From Roseofilum reptotaenium CS-1145 (GTDB taxonomy: Bacteria; Cyanobacteriota; Cyanobacteriia; Cyanobacteriales; Desertifilaceae), in NCBI RefSeq assembly GCF_028330985.1, contig NZ_JAQMUE010000103.1, positions 1-64,000 of the forward strand: DNA of 64,000 bases. The letters run 5' to 3'. Below, piece after piece: positions 18,077-27,687 of the stretch. Both the position numbers and the translations under genes were made by a program. How positions within the stretch are numbered: the first letter of the stretch is position 1; each line of letters begins with the position of its first letter. A model generated the notes under the pieces. That model did not search any database. It had not been told where the DNA came from and worked only from the letters and a program-made list of their open reading frames with translations.

Positions 18077-19246
18077 ATGATGACAGATGTTACCTCTAAG
18101 CACTATATCCAATCTCTGATGTCTTCGTTGATTCTTATTATTGAAGAAGATCCTCCCTTCGCAAAAGAATTGAGTTTATCGACCTATCCACCTTTAGCCG
18201 AGGTGATCTCTCCACATCAATATGTCACGCAAACCGTCCGTGAGATCGCAGAACTGACAACGGAACAGCCCCATTTGATCGTTGTTGATGTTAACAGCAG
18301 CAACTTGAAACCTCTCACGGAGGCGCTCACTTATCAACAGAAGTGCCAAACTTACCCTCCAGCGATTTTAGCCATCAGTGAGTGCCACCAACCCAATTTT
18401 ATTAGCGAAATTTTGGATCTCGGAGCTGATGATTATTTACCGAAACCCCTTCATCCTGAACTGCTCAACAAACGAATTGCCAGCTTACTGGGCATCTCTC
18501 GCCCCCAAGATCGTTGCTTAATCGACCCCTATCTTAATCAAGCGTTAAATCATCTACAAGCGCTCAATGAGCTAAAATCCCGGATTATTACCACCATCTC
18601 CCACGAATATCGCACCCCCCTCACCACTATCGGTTTATCCATTGGGATGCTAGAGCGATATCGAGATAAGTGGGATCGGGAAAAACAAAATAAGCATTTT
18701 GACCGGATTCATAAAGCTATTAACCATATGACTAGCCTCTTAGAGGATATCCTGTTTATTAAGGATGCGGATTTTGGCTTGCTGGAATTTAACCCCACAC
18801 TGGTGGATGTGATTCCCCTATTTGAACAAGCGATCGCCCGGATGCAGGCGATCTCCGGTTCCCAATATTCCCTAGAATTTCTCCCCCAAGACTCAGTCCT
18901 CTCATGGATGCTCGATAGCAGCTTAATTGAGCAAATCCTCGTTCACTTACTCTCCAATGCCATTAAGTATTCTCCCGAAGGGGGAATCGTATCTGTTCGC
19001 GTGCGTTGTCTGAACAACACCATGGAATTTCAGATTCAAGATCGAGGAATTGGTATTCCTGAATCTGAGCAACAGCATCTGTTTGATTCCTTTCATCGAG
19101 GCAGCAATATTGGCAATATCGGTGGAACAGGCTTAGGACTTTCTATTGTCAAAAAAAGTGTGGATTTACACAACGGAACCATTCACATTGACAGCCAAGT
19201 GAACCAAGGAACCACCTTCACCATTACCTTACCCGCCAGACCCTAA
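18077..19246 (+). CDS. REC-HisKA-HATPase hybrid histidine kinase
   Basis: 389 residues. Seen: an N-terminal receiver-like domain (about 15-135) with LIVVDVNS in place of the usual LLDxxxP and a conserved LPKPL Lys; HisKA with H176 in TISHEYRTPL; and a HATPase with LLSNAIKYS, QDRGIGI and GTGLGLSI. The receiver is divergent, so its phosphorylation is uncertain. No membrane segment. The last 18 bases overlap the end of the convergent PatD-like gene. It follows the GGDEF gene in the same direction but 190 bp away, so it may be a separate unit. Confidence 0.87.
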   Translation: MMTDVTSKHYIQSLMSSLILIIEEDPPFAKELSLSTYPPLAEVISPHQYVTQTVREIAELTTEQPHLIVVDVNSSNLKPLTEALTYQQKCQTYPPAILAISECHQPNFISEILDLGADDYLPKPLHPELLNKRIASLLGISRPQDRCLIDPYLNQALNHLQALNELKSRIITTISHEYRTPLTTIGLSIGMLERYRDKWDREKQNKHFDRIHKAINHMTSLLEDILFIKDADFGLLEFNPTLVDVIPLFEQAIARMQAISGSQYSLEFLPQDSVLSWMLDSSLIEQILVHLLSNAIKYSPEGGIVSVRVRCLNNTMEFQIQDRGIGIPESEQQHLFDSFHRGSNIGNIGGTGLGLSIVKKSVDLHNGTIHIDSQVNQGTTFTITLPARP

Positions 19247-19591
19247 AATTATCTCGCAATAGTGAATTAGATTCTGGGTATAATTACTAATCTTATTTTT
19301 TCTCTGCTGTTTCGCTAATTCCTGGCGACTCATTTGGTAAAATGTAATCTCAGTTACCAATAATTTCATTTGTTTATGCATCTCCGTGTGAATCGACTGC
19401 CAAGTCATCTCAGTAGGGGAATCGGGTTCATCCCCAAACCGGGGTGCAATCTGTTGCTCAAAAAAATCTTCCGCCTCCTGGCAAGCTGGAATTAATCCCT
19501 CTAAATTAGTCTTGCTTGTAGCCAGCATTAAGACTTTCCTTAAGCGTTCGAGAAAGTGCTGGTAAATCTGCTTGTGTTGTTGCCATAACAT
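19229..19591 (-). CDS. PatD-like small protein (heterocyst-frequency-control family)
   Basis: 120 residues, mostly helical and charged. Seen: a C-terminal region of the form HTEMHKQMKLLVTEITFYQMSRQ...NLIHYCEIIL. From memory this matches small cyanobacterial proteins annotated PatD, which end in a similar I-x-YC-x-x-IL helix. In Anabaena, PatD limits heterocyst frequency and interacts with the division protein FtsZ. Relatives occur in non-heterocystous species, where a division-related role is inference. It overlaps the 3' end of the convergent kinase by 18 bp. The assignment rests on pattern memory. Confidence 0.55.
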   Translation of the reverse strand: MLWQQHKQIYQHFLERLRKVLMLATSKTNLEGLIPACQEAEDFFEQQIAPRFGDEPDSPTEMTWQSIHTEMHKQMKLLVTEITFYQMSRQELAKQQRKNKISNYTQNLIHYCEIILGSGG

Positions 19592-19805
19592 ACAGGTATT
19601 TCATCCCCTCGCTTTTTTTTAAGGTGTAAAGTTATAGTATTAAATAACAGAGCATCAGAGATAACCTGAAATCAGGATCTGCATCTTTGTTATCTCCACC
19701 ACCAGCTATTTTTCCATTGCGATTATCCTAATCTCGTAATCTTGAGTCCCTTCGATGATTCCGAGATTAGATTAGCTATTATCATTCCCAAAACATCCAC
19801 CTGCT

Positions 19806-22094
19806 ATGAAAACCATCACTGAACCCAACTCCCTCGATCTTACCCTTCCCCACTGGTTAACCGCTTGTTTAAACCCAGAGCAAGTTCTCGCTGAATCCAT
19901 TCCTCCCCCTGAATTGCCAGAAGATCGACGCTTAATTCGGGAAGCCTTTGAATTTGCTTATCAACTCCATAAAGGACAATACCGAAAATCAGGAGAGGCC
20001 TATATTTCTCACCCGGTTGCAGTCGCGGGATTATTGCGCGAACTCGGAGGAAGTGCCCCCATGATTGCCGCCGGTTTTCTCCATGATGTGGTGGAAGATA
20101 CAGAGGTAACCCCAGAAGAGTTGGAAGAGCGCTTTGGTTCAGAAGTCCGGCAATTGGTCGAAGGAGTAACCAAACTCTCTAAGTTCAAATTTTCTAGTAA
20201 AACTGAACGCCAAGCAGAAAACTTTCGGCGGATGTTTTTGGCTATGGCCCAAGATATTCGGGTGATTGTGGTGAAGTTAGCCGACCGACTTCATAATATG
20301 AGAACCCTAGAATTTATGAAGGAGGATAAACAACGGACGATCGCCTTAGAAACCCGTGAAATTTTTGCGCCTTTAGCTAATCGCTTGGGAATCGGGCGCA
20401 TTAAATGGGAACTCGAAGACCTAGCATTTAAGTATTTAGAACCCACCTACTATCGGGAAGTGCAATGCCTAGTCGCTGAAAAGCGAATAGACCGGGAAAC
20501 ACACCTGAAGAATGTGATTGAAATTCTAGAGATTCGGATGGAACAGATTGGCATTACCACTGTAGAAATTACGGGCCGTCCTAAACATCTGTATGGCATT
20601 TATCGCAAAATGCACAAGCAGCAAAAGGAGTTCCATGAAATTTTTGACATAGCAGGAATTCGTATAATCACTGAAAATCACGATCAATGCTATCGGGCGT
20701 TGGCGATCGTTCATGACTCTTTCCGGCCGATCCCAGGTCGATTTAAGGACTATATTGGTCTGCCGAAACCGAATCGCTATCAATCTTTGCACACAGGCGT
20801 GATTGGGCCCACCGGTCGGCCTCTAGAGGTGCAAATCCGTACCCAGGAAATGCATCAAGTGGCAGAATATGGGATTGCTGCTCATTGGAAATACAAGGAA
20901 GCCGGATCGAACTATGGCGACATGACCGATACTGATGAAAAGTTTACTTGGTTACGTCAACTGCTCGATTGGCAAAATGATCTCAAAGATGCTCAGGAAT
21001 ACTTAGAGAATATCAAAGATAATTTATTTGAAGATGATGTCTATGTCTTCACTCCCCGTGGGGATGTTCTATCCCTGACTTCGGGATCGTCAACGGTTGA
21101 TTTTGCCTATCGAATTCACTCGGAAGTGGGCAATCATTGCTCGGGTGCTAGGGTCAATGGCCGGATGGTTCCGTTGAATACGATGTTGAAAAATGGCGAT
21201 ATTGTGGAAATTTTGACGCAAAAAAATAGCCATCCTAGCTTAGATTGGCTCAATTTTGTCAAGACCGCAGGGGCGCGGAACCGAATTCGCCAATGGTACA
21301 AGCGATCGCATCGAGAAGAAAATGTTGCCCGAGGTCGGGAATTGCTGGAAAAAGAAATGGGTAAATCTGGGTTTGAAGCTCTACTCAAATCCCAACCTAT
21401 GCAATGGGTTGTCGAACGCTGTAATTATCACGCGGTTGATGATTTACTCGCTGCTTTGGGTTATGGAGAGTTGACCTTAAACTTGGTTGTGAATCGTCTG
21501 CGAGATGCGATTCGCGCCACTCAACCCTTAGAACCAGAGTGTAAAGAAGGACTCAAAGGTGAGGCGGTGATTCCGTCGTCGTCTTCTGCACCTCAGTCTT
21601 CTGGTGGAGATTATAGTTCTCCCATTGTGGGGATTGAAGGCTTGCTTTATTATCTGGCTGGATGCTGTAATCCTATTCCGGGAGAATTGATTATTGGAGT
21701 GGTTACTCGGGGACGAGGAATTTCTGTTCATCGCCAAGGCTGTCAAAATGTGGAAAATGTGGAAGGAGATCGCCTGATCCCGATCAGTTGGAATGGTAAA
21801 AACCAGAAAAGAACTCCGACTGCTATGACCTATATTGTCCAAGTGCAAATCCAAACCATTGACCGGGTAGGCATTCTCAAGGATATTCTCTCTCGGTTAA
21901 GCGATCAAGGGATTAATGTGCGTAACGTGGATGTGAACACCACACCAGGGAAACCTGCAACGATCAACTTAGGGATGGAAATTCGCGATCGCCCCCAACT
22001 TGAATCTGTGTTTACCCAAATTCGCAATATGAGCGATGTCCTCAATATTCGTCGTTTGGGACAAGCAGAAGATGCCACTTCTGAGTCAGAATAG
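19806..22094 (+). CDS. spoT: Bifunctional (p)ppGpp synthetase/hydrolase
   Basis: 762 residues, the full RelA/SpoT (Rsh) layout. Seen: an HD hydrolase domain (HKGQYRKSGEAYISHP near residue 55 and FLHDVVEDT near 92, motif intact, so hydrolysis is expected); a synthetase domain (RPKHLYGIYRKM, FDIAGIRI, RFKDYIGLPKPNRYQSLHT); TGS (VFTPRGDVLSL, about 415 on); a zinc-finger-like CCNPIPGE helix; and a C-terminal ACT domain (about 680-760). It makes and degrades the alarmone for the stringent response. SelO starts 25 bp after the stop, so they are probably co-transcribed. Confidence 0.95.
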   Translation: MKTITEPNSLDLTLPHWLTACLNPEQVLAESIPPPELPEDRRLIREAFEFAYQLHKGQYRKSGEAYISHPVAVAGLLRELGGSAPMIAAGFLHDVVEDTEVTPEELEERFGSEVRQLVEGVTKLSKFKFSSKTERQAENFRRMFLAMAQDIRVIVVKLADRLHNMRTLEFMKEDKQRTIALETREIFAPLANRLGIGRIKWELEDLAFKYLEPTYYREVQCLVAEKRIDRETHLKNVIEILEIRMEQIGITTVEITGRPKHLYGIYRKMHKQQKEFHEIFDIAGIRIITENHDQCYRALAIVHDSFRPIPGRFKDYIGLPKPNRYQSLHTGVIGPTGRPLEVQIRTQEMHQVAEYGIAAHWKYKEAGSNYGDMTDTDEKFTWLRQLLDWQNDLKDAQEYLENIKDNLFEDDVYVFTPRGDVLSLTSGSSTVDFAYRIHSEVGNHCSGARVNGRMVPLNTMLKNGDIVEILTQKNSHPSLDWLNFVKTAGARNRIRQWYKRSHREENVARGRELLEKEMGKSGFEALLKSQPMQWVVERCNYHAVDDLLAALGYGELTLNLVVNRLRDAIRATQPLEPECKEGLKGEAVIPSSSSAPQSSGGDYSSPIVGIEGLLYYLAGCCNPIPGELIIGVVTRGRGISVHRQGCQNVENVEGDRLIPISWNGKNQKRTPTAMTYIVQVQIQTIDRVGILKDILSRLSDQGINVRNVDVNTTPGKPATINLGMEIRDRPQLESVFTQIRNMSDVLNIRRLGQAEDATSESE

Positions 22095-22119
22095 GAGAGG
22101 GAAATAATTAGGACAAGTG

Positions 22120-23559
22120 ATGAGTGACACGGTAGATACGAATCCTTTTGAGAGTTTAAACACCGAAAGTGCCCTAGAAAACTTAGGGGATGATTATTAC
22201 GATCCCGTGGTACCTGCCCAATTTCCCCAACATATTCTACGATGGCGAAATAACGATCTGCTTGTGCAAATGGGACTCAATCCCCAGCAAGTGAGCGATC
22301 GCCATTTTATCGACTTTTTTGGCCAATTTGAAAGCGGTCGCCCTTGTTTAGCGCTCAAATATCATGGTTATCAATTTGGAGAATACAACCCCTGGTTAGG
22401 CGATGGTCGGGGGTTTTTGTATGGCCAGGTACGAGCAATTGATGGCCAATTGTATGATTTTGGCACAAAAGGATCGGGCATGACTCCCTATTCCAGGGGG
22501 GCAGATGGGCGGTTAACGCTCAAGGGGGGCGTGCGGGAAGTGTTAGCGGGGGAAATGTTGCATCGGTTAGGGGTAACCACCTCTCGCTGTTTGAGTCTGA
22601 TCGAAACTGGAGAGTCATTATGGAGAGGAGATGAACCGTCTCCGACAAGATCGTGCGTGATGGTACGCTGGAGTCGGTCCCATATTCGCTTTGGTACGTT
22701 TGAACGGCTGCGATATTTCGAGCGATCAGATTTAATCACACAACTCTTAGATCATGTCATCGAAACCTATTATCCAGCGCCCTTCCCTCTAGTGCAGCCT
22801 GAATCTGCACGCGATCGCTACATCCGATTTTACGATCAATTGGTGCAACGAGTCGCTCAATTAGCTGCTCAATGGATGGCCGCAGGCTTTTGTCATGGGG
22901 TTTTAAATACCGATAATATGTCGATTACCGGTGAAAGTTTTGACTATGGGCCCTATGCCTTTATTCCCCATTACGATCCTAATTTTACAGCCGCTTATTT
23001 CGATTATTCTGGACGCTACAGTTATGGGAATCAACCTCTGATTTGTCAACTCAATTTAGAACTGCTTAGTGTTGCTCTAGCTAAAGTGATCCCCAAAACG
23101 GCTATGCAAGAGAGTTTAGAGCAGTTTAAGGTTCATTATGAACAGGCTTACCAGGAAGTCATGTTACGTCGGCTAGGCTTAGATCGTTATCAAATGGAGG
23201 AAAAAGAAGCCCAGGAGTTGGTTGAGTTAACCTTAAAATTACTCAAAGATACTCAGAAAGGATACCCTCAATTTTTTATGGGTCTGCGCGATTGCTTTGA
23301 TCCCATTTGGTCAAAAAATAGGGATGAAATCCCCAACTGGTCTAGCGCTGGCCCCAGTTCGATTTGGCAGGCTTGGAAAATCTTGTATCATAGAGTATTA
23401 GCTCGAAACTGCGAGGAAAAATTGGCTGAAATTAGCGATCGCCTGCAAAAGGCTAATCCGCAAGTCGATCTGTTAAGGCCAGCGATCGAAGCCATATGGA
23501 ACCCCATTATGGTGGATGATAATTGGCAACCATTCATCAACTTTTTAGAACAACTTTAA
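22120..23559 (+). CDS. selO: Protein adenylyltransferase SelO (YdiU/UPF0061)
   Basis: About 479 residues. ATG at 22120 follows AGGA by about 7 bases; a GTG lies just before it. A pseudokinase-fold enzyme that transfers AMP to Ser/Thr/Tyr of target proteins. Seen: [17 protein letters not shown] (about 85-101), [24 protein letters not shown] split over about 114-137, and the metal/ATP-site [13 protein letters not shown] (about 265-277) with FDYGPY. It lacks the C-terminal selenocysteine end of the animal protein. Adjacent to the stringent-response enzyme. Bacterial SelO has been linked to oxidative stress; a link to (p)ppGpp is inference from adjacency. Confidence 0.92.
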   Translation: MSDTVDTNPFESLNTESALENLGDDYYDPVVPAQFPQHILRWRNNDLLVQMGLNPQQVSDRHFIDFFGQFESGRPCLALKYHGYQFGEYNPWLGDGRGFLYGQVRAIDGQLYDFGTKGSGMTPYSRGADGRLTLKGGVREVLAGEMLHRLGVTTSRCLSLIETGESLWRGDEPSPTRSCVMVRWSRSHIRFGTFERLRYFERSDLITQLLDHVIETYYPAPFPLVQPESARDRYIRFYDQLVQRVAQLAAQWMAAGFCHGVLNTDNMSITGESFDYGPYAFIPHYDPNFTAAYFDYSGRYSYGNQPLICQLNLELLSVALAKVIPKTAMQESLEQFKVHYEQAYQEVMLRRLGLDRYQMEEKEAQELVELTLKLLKDTQKGYPQFFMGLRDCFDPIWSKNRDEIPNWSSAGPSSIWQAWKILYHRVLARNCEEKLAEISDRLQKANPQVDLLRPAIEAIWNPIMVDDNWQPFINFLEQL

Positions 23560-23644
23560 CCTTAATCCAGTGAAGTCTTAAAGATCAAAAAAAACATCAC
23601 TTTTTCTGTATATTCACGAATAATGCATCTTTAACCTTGTCATT

Positions 23645-25900
23645 ATGATTCGTTTCTTTGAAAAAAGTCTGCTTAAAAAACTCGCTATTTATTATTCCAG
23701 TCTCTCGTTTTTAATTCTGGTTCTTGTTGCAGGTAGCGCTTATATCCTAGCCCGTTCTTCCCTCAAACAATCTATGATTAATCAGCTTGGATTAGCTGTT
23801 TCGATCAAAGAAAACGAAATCAATCAATGGTTTTTACTACAGTTGGAAGATGCATTTTTATTGGCCCAACTTCCAGAAATAATTGATCGAATCGATGTTT
23901 TTTTTAATTCTAAATCCGATCCTAGCCTCTCTCAAGACATCATTCATGAACAGATCAAAGATATCTTAATTAAAGTCACCGATATTAAATCTAACATAAA
24001 AATTGCTTCTATTGTAAGTAATCAAGGTATTGTCCTTATCTCAACGAATTCTTTTCTAGAAAAAACCTACCAGCCATTAGGAGATTTAACCACTTATGTA
24101 ACGAACCGAGAAGATCCCATCAACCCCATCTTTTATAATTCTGTTCTGACTCAAAATAAAGCAATTACTTTTGTCACTCCAATTTATAGAGATAATCAGA
24201 AACTTGCTTATATTTCCATAGAACTAGACTTGGGTGAAGTCGATAAAGTTCTTCACAATAGCAAAGATTATAACCAGGATAATCAGATTTACTTGATTAG
24301 TCGTATTGGTGGAAAAAATACATTTGTAAATTCCCTAAACTTAGGGGATGAAAATCAAGATCGGCCGATTCGTAGCCTAGCTATTGACTCTGTTCTTGAA
24401 GGTCAAAATGGAACCGGATTATATATTAACCATGAAGATGTTCCAGTCCTAGGCTTTTATCGGTGGCTGGAAGATAAAAATATGGGTTTAATTGCTGAAA
24501 TTTCTCAAAAGCAAGCGTTTGATTTAGCCGAAAACTTGGCTCGCCAAATCCTTATGATTGGCTGTCTTTTTCTGGTCATCATTCTAACAATGATCTATAT
24601 TATTTCCCGCAGATTAGTAAAACCTATTGCCGAAATATCCGAAGCAGCAATAAGAATTTCTCAAGGAAACTTGAATTTTAATATACCGGTATTGAGTAAA
24701 GATGAAATTGGCACGCTGGCAATGAGCTTTAATGTAATGACACAAAAACTCAATCAATCATTTCAGGAATTAGAGTTAATTAATGAACAGCTAAAAGTTA
24801 ACATCGATCAACTCAAAACAGCCAATGAAATAGCCGAAAAAGCGAATCAAGTTAAAAGTGAGTTTATTAGTCAAATGAGTCATGAATTACGAACTCCCTT
24901 AAATAGCATTTTAGGATTCAGCCAAATCTTGCGTGAAGAGCGGGATTTTTCGGACAAGCAAAACCATCTAATTGAAGGAATTTATAGTGGTGGTTATAAG
25001 CTTTTGGAATTGATAAATAATGTTATATCCATCTGTAATGAAGAGGAGAAAGATACATCGACATACCTGAGTGTTGTAGCGATAAATGATATAATTCATG
25101 AACTGGTTGGTAAATTTGACAGTCAATTGTCTTTTCAAAATGTGTCCCTAATTTGCACAGTGGATTCAGAAGTCCCCGCCTGGATTCAAATCGAGGCTTA
25201 TCCTTTACAAACCATTCTTAGATATTTGTTAGACAATGCAGCCAAATTTACCTCTGAAGGTGAGATCGCTATCCAGGTCACTCTATTAGATTGTGAGAGA
25301 GTCGATCGGCTCTCTCACAATATTCCTGATTATTTGAATTTCAATCCAAATACGATCAATTGGATAACTTGGAAAATTAAAGATACAGGCTGTGGGATTA
25401 AACCAGAAGAACTAGATCATTTATTTGAACCTTTTTCACGTCATGTTAAGCCGGGAGACTTTCAAGAAGGAATGGGATTAGGCTTACCCATATGCCAGAA
25501 GTTAGTTAAGCAAATGGGCGGCCAAATTCAGCTTGAGAGTCAGGTGGATATAGGAACAACGGCAACCGTTATTCTACCCTTCCAAAAGCTGGAAGAAAGT
25601 GCTGAGATGCAACTTAATACTGAAGAAGAAAAGCAAGAACAACAACCCAGTAACCATTTCATTCGCAGTTCTGTAGACTCTTGGGAAAAATTGAGAGAAT
25701 TCATGCAGTCTATATCGGTGGCTTGGCTGGAAAAAATGTATAAAGCCTGTTGTGAAGCCGACGATCAAAAAGTGCTAGAGCTGCTGGATGAATTACCTGA
25801 ATCTCAAGTAGAAATTAAAGATCAAATCGGCGAACTCGCTCACAATTATCGGTTAGATAAAATTCTGGATCTAATTGAACCTTTATTACTTAAGGATTAG
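23645..25900 (+). CDS. Membrane sensor histidine kinase (Cache-HAMP-HisKA-HATPase)
   Basis: 751 residues. Seen: membrane helix 1 (about 13-35), a Cache-like extracytoplasmic sensor (about 40-290), membrane helix 2 (about 300-322), HAMP (about 323-376), coiled coil, HisKA with H413 in MSHELRTPL, and a HATPase (LLDNAAKFT, DTGCGI, MGLGLPI). The C-terminal helical module (about 670-750; AWLEKMYKACCEAD) also ends the kinase at 38203-40197. No receiver domain is attached. The ligand is unknown but is sensed outside the cytosol. Its 3' end overlaps the convergent small membrane gene by 11 bp. AT-richer than its neighbours, possibly a later arrival. Confidence 0.9.
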   Translation: MIRFFEKSLLKKLAIYYSSLSFLILVLVAGSAYILARSSLKQSMINQLGLAVSIKENEINQWFLLQLEDAFLLAQLPEIIDRIDVFFNSKSDPSLSQDIIHEQIKDILIKVTDIKSNIKIASIVSNQGIVLISTNSFLEKTYQPLGDLTTYVTNREDPINPIFYNSVLTQNKAITFVTPIYRDNQKLAYISIELDLGEVDKVLHNSKDYNQDNQIYLISRIGGKNTFVNSLNLGDENQDRPIRSLAIDSVLEGQNGTGLYINHEDVPVLGFYRWLEDKNMGLIAEISQKQAFDLAENLARQILMIGCLFLVIILTMIYIISRRLVKPIAEISEAAIRISQGNLNFNIPVLSKDEIGTLAMSFNVMTQKLNQSFQELELINEQLKVNIDQLKTANEIAEKANQVKSEFISQMSHELRTPLNSILGFSQILREERDFSDKQNHLIEGIYSGGYKLLELINNVISICNEEEKDTSTYLSVVAINDIIHELVGKFDSQLSFQNVSLICTVDSEVPAWIQIEAYPLQTILRYLLDNAAKFTSEGEIAIQVTLLDCERVDRLSHNIPDYLNFNPNTINWITWKIKDTGCGIKPEELDHLFEPFSRHVKPGDFQEGMGLGLPICQKLVKQMGGQIQLESQVDIGTTATVILPFQKLEESAEMQLNTEEEKQEQQPSNHFIRSSVDSWEKLREFMQSISVAWLEKMYKACCEADDQKVLELLDELPESQVEIKDQIGELAHNYRLDKILDLIEPLLLKD

Positions 25901-26075
25901 GCGGTTTTCGACGATCGCGTCCTGCTTGAAAGCCCAACTCAACTAATCCTCCGATCGCTGCTCCCCAGACTAACATAGACCAGTTGGTTTGAGTCCAAAA
26001 ACTCATCGACCCATAAGCTAAAAACGCTGTAACCACCGCATTCCGAAGAATCCGAGTCCAATCTAAAATTTTCAT
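25890..26075 (-). CDS. Small membrane protein, unknown
   Basis: 61 residues from ATG 26075; the frame is open to a TTG at 26090. Seen: two hydrophobic stretches (AVVTAFLAYGSMSFW and LVWGAAIGGLVELGF) and a basic proline-containing tail RDRRKPPNP, suggesting a two-helix inner-membrane protein. The last 11 bases overlap the end of the convergent kinase. No family recognised. Confidence 0.5.
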   Translation of the reverse strand: MKILDWTRILRNAVVTAFLAYGSMSFWTQTNWSMLVWGAAIGGLVELGFQAGRDRRKPPNP

Positions 26076-26143
26076 CAAGACCGCGATCAAACCCTGTTAT
26101 AGCATTGTATAACATCAAGGAACCTCTTACTGAAGATGCAGTC

Positions 26144-26980
26144 ATGGAAGGCCTAACCCTTATCTTATCGAGTTTATTCCTAGTGGGATCGCCTTCTGGA
26201 CTATTTGTCGATCAAATCACCCAATCTCTGCTTAAATCTACCTTTAATAGGGCAGAAACTTGGCATGTGCGAGTCGATAATGCTCCCGTTCATCGACTGC
26301 TACAAGGTCAAGCGGAACAGGTAAGGATTGCTGGCAGAGGGATTTGGCTCACTGACGACTTACAAATGGCTAAACTAGAAATAGAAACCGATGCCATTGA
26401 TTTAAATCTAGACGATTTGAGAAATCGCCCCAGCTTTTCTCTCCTAGAGCGACCCTTACAAGCGGGAATTAACATTGGCTTCACAGATGCAGCGCTCAAC
26501 GAGTGGTTAAACTCACCCCAAATGAGTGACGTTCTGCGTCAACTGGGAATTTCTTCCCTCCCTCGCCTGGCAGCCGACCAACTGGAGCGCTATCATATCG
26601 TTAACCCAGAAATCACCTTTTTAGACAACCGGATACGGCTTCAAGTCCAACTCCAGCAAATCCCCAACTCGGACACCGAATCCTCCTCCCAACCCTTTGA
26701 ACTTGAGCTTGCTGTTGAATCCGGTTTCACTATCATAAAAGGGTGGGGTTTAGAGCTCGTCGATCTGGAGGTCACCGTCAACCAAGAACCGGTTCCTCCC
26801 CTAATCACAAACCTGATTCAACGGGGAGTTCGCGAACAAGTTGACCTCCGGACCCTCGAATCAAACTCCGTAATCCTGCGCCTATTGCAGATGCACATTA
26901 CTCCAGGTCAACTGGAAATCGCTGGATTTCTTAGAATTCAGCCCTTTGAGCCTTCAGACAATCCTGATTTAGAGGAGTAG
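26144..26980 (+). CDS. DUF2993 (LmeA-like) protein
   Basis: About 278 residues from ATG 26144, where a hydrophobic signal-like segment begins. The frame extends to a TTG at 26105. Seen: the DUF2993 hallmark of a long beta-rich domain with GRGIWL, LNEWLNSP and repeated EIETDAIDL-type strands, and a C-terminal ITPGQLEIAG. Family knowledge: LmeA-type DUF2993 proteins bind phospholipid and act in the periplasm or envelope; in cyanobacteria they are widespread and mostly uncharacterised. Followed by a GerMN gene on the same strand after about 110 bp; a functional link is not shown. Confidence 0.8.
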   Translation: MEGLTLILSSLFLVGSPSGLFVDQITQSLLKSTFNRAETWHVRVDNAPVHRLLQGQAEQVRIAGRGIWLTDDLQMAKLEIETDAIDLNLDDLRNRPSFSLLERPLQAGINIGFTDAALNEWLNSPQMSDVLRQLGISSLPRLAADQLERYHIVNPEITFLDNRIRLQVQLQQIPNSDTESSSQPFELELAVESGFTIIKGWGLELVDLEVTVNQEPVPPLITNLIQRGVREQVDLRTLESNSVILRLLQMHITPGQLEIAGFLRIQPFEPSDNPDLEE

Positions 26981-27090
26981 ACCTCGATCCATATCATATG
27001 TTGGTAATGGGTAGAAGGGAAAACCAGGTTTACCCTATGCCCTATTCCCTAGTGTATTCAACATCGCGTAATTCAAGAAGGACGGTAATT

Positions 27091-27687
27091 ATGGAACAAC
27101 CCAAACAAAATCGCGGTATTCATATTGGCCTAGTCGTCGGACTATCGGCCTTAATTCTAGGGTCTGGAGGGGGTACAGCCTGGTGGATGATTAATTCTAT
27201 GCAGGCCCCTAACAGTTCATCTTCGATTCTAGAAGAAGTCAAACCTATCCCATCGGAAAATAATATCCCTCGAGCCTATTGGCTTAAAGATACGGGGAAT
27301 AGTTTAGAGTTGGTCTCTACACCTGTGCAGATGAAAACAATTGGGTCATCCGAAGAGCAGTTGACCCTGGCCTTGAAAACGGTTTTAGAAACTCCTGCCG
27401 GTCCGGAAATGTCGAGTACTATTCCCCCAGGCACAACTGTGTTAAGTTTAGAGCAGAAATCTGATGGTATTCACCTGGATTTTTCCCAGGAATTTACCAC
27501 AGGAGGCGGCAGCGCCTCGATGACAGGACGATTAGGGCAAATTTTGTATACAGCCACCAGTTTAGACCCAGATGCCCAAGTTTGGCTGTCTGTTGAAGGT
27601 GAACCCTTGGAGTATTTAGGGGGTGGAGGCTTGGAAATTCAGCAACCCATGACTCGCGCAGTCTATGACCAAGAGTTTGCCCTTTAG
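27091..27687 (+). CDS. GerMN domain-containing lipoprotein/membrane protein
   Basis: 198 residues from ATG 27091, which has AAGGA at good distance. The longer frame (from 26998) has an N-terminus that reads like non-coding DNA. Seen: one membrane anchor (about 12-33, LVVGLSALILGSGGGTAWWM), then a GerMN domain (about 65-195) with LTLALKTVLETPAG, IPPGTTVLSLE and the ILYTATSLDP-x-VWLSVEG pattern. Family knowledge: GerMN domains occur in spore-germination proteins and in many cyanobacterial envelope proteins; a ligand-binding role is suspected. Its last 4 bases overlap the convergent ArsR gene. Confidence 0.82.
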   Translation: MEQPKQNRGIHIGLVVGLSALILGSGGGTAWWMINSMQAPNSSSSILEEVKPIPSENNIPRAYWLKDTGNSLELVSTPVQMKTIGSSEEQLTLALKTVLETPAGPEMSSTIPPGTTVLSLEQKSDGIHLDFSQEFTTGGGSASMTGRLGQILYTATSLDPDAQVWLSVEGEPLEYLGGGGLEIQQPMTRAVYDQEFAL

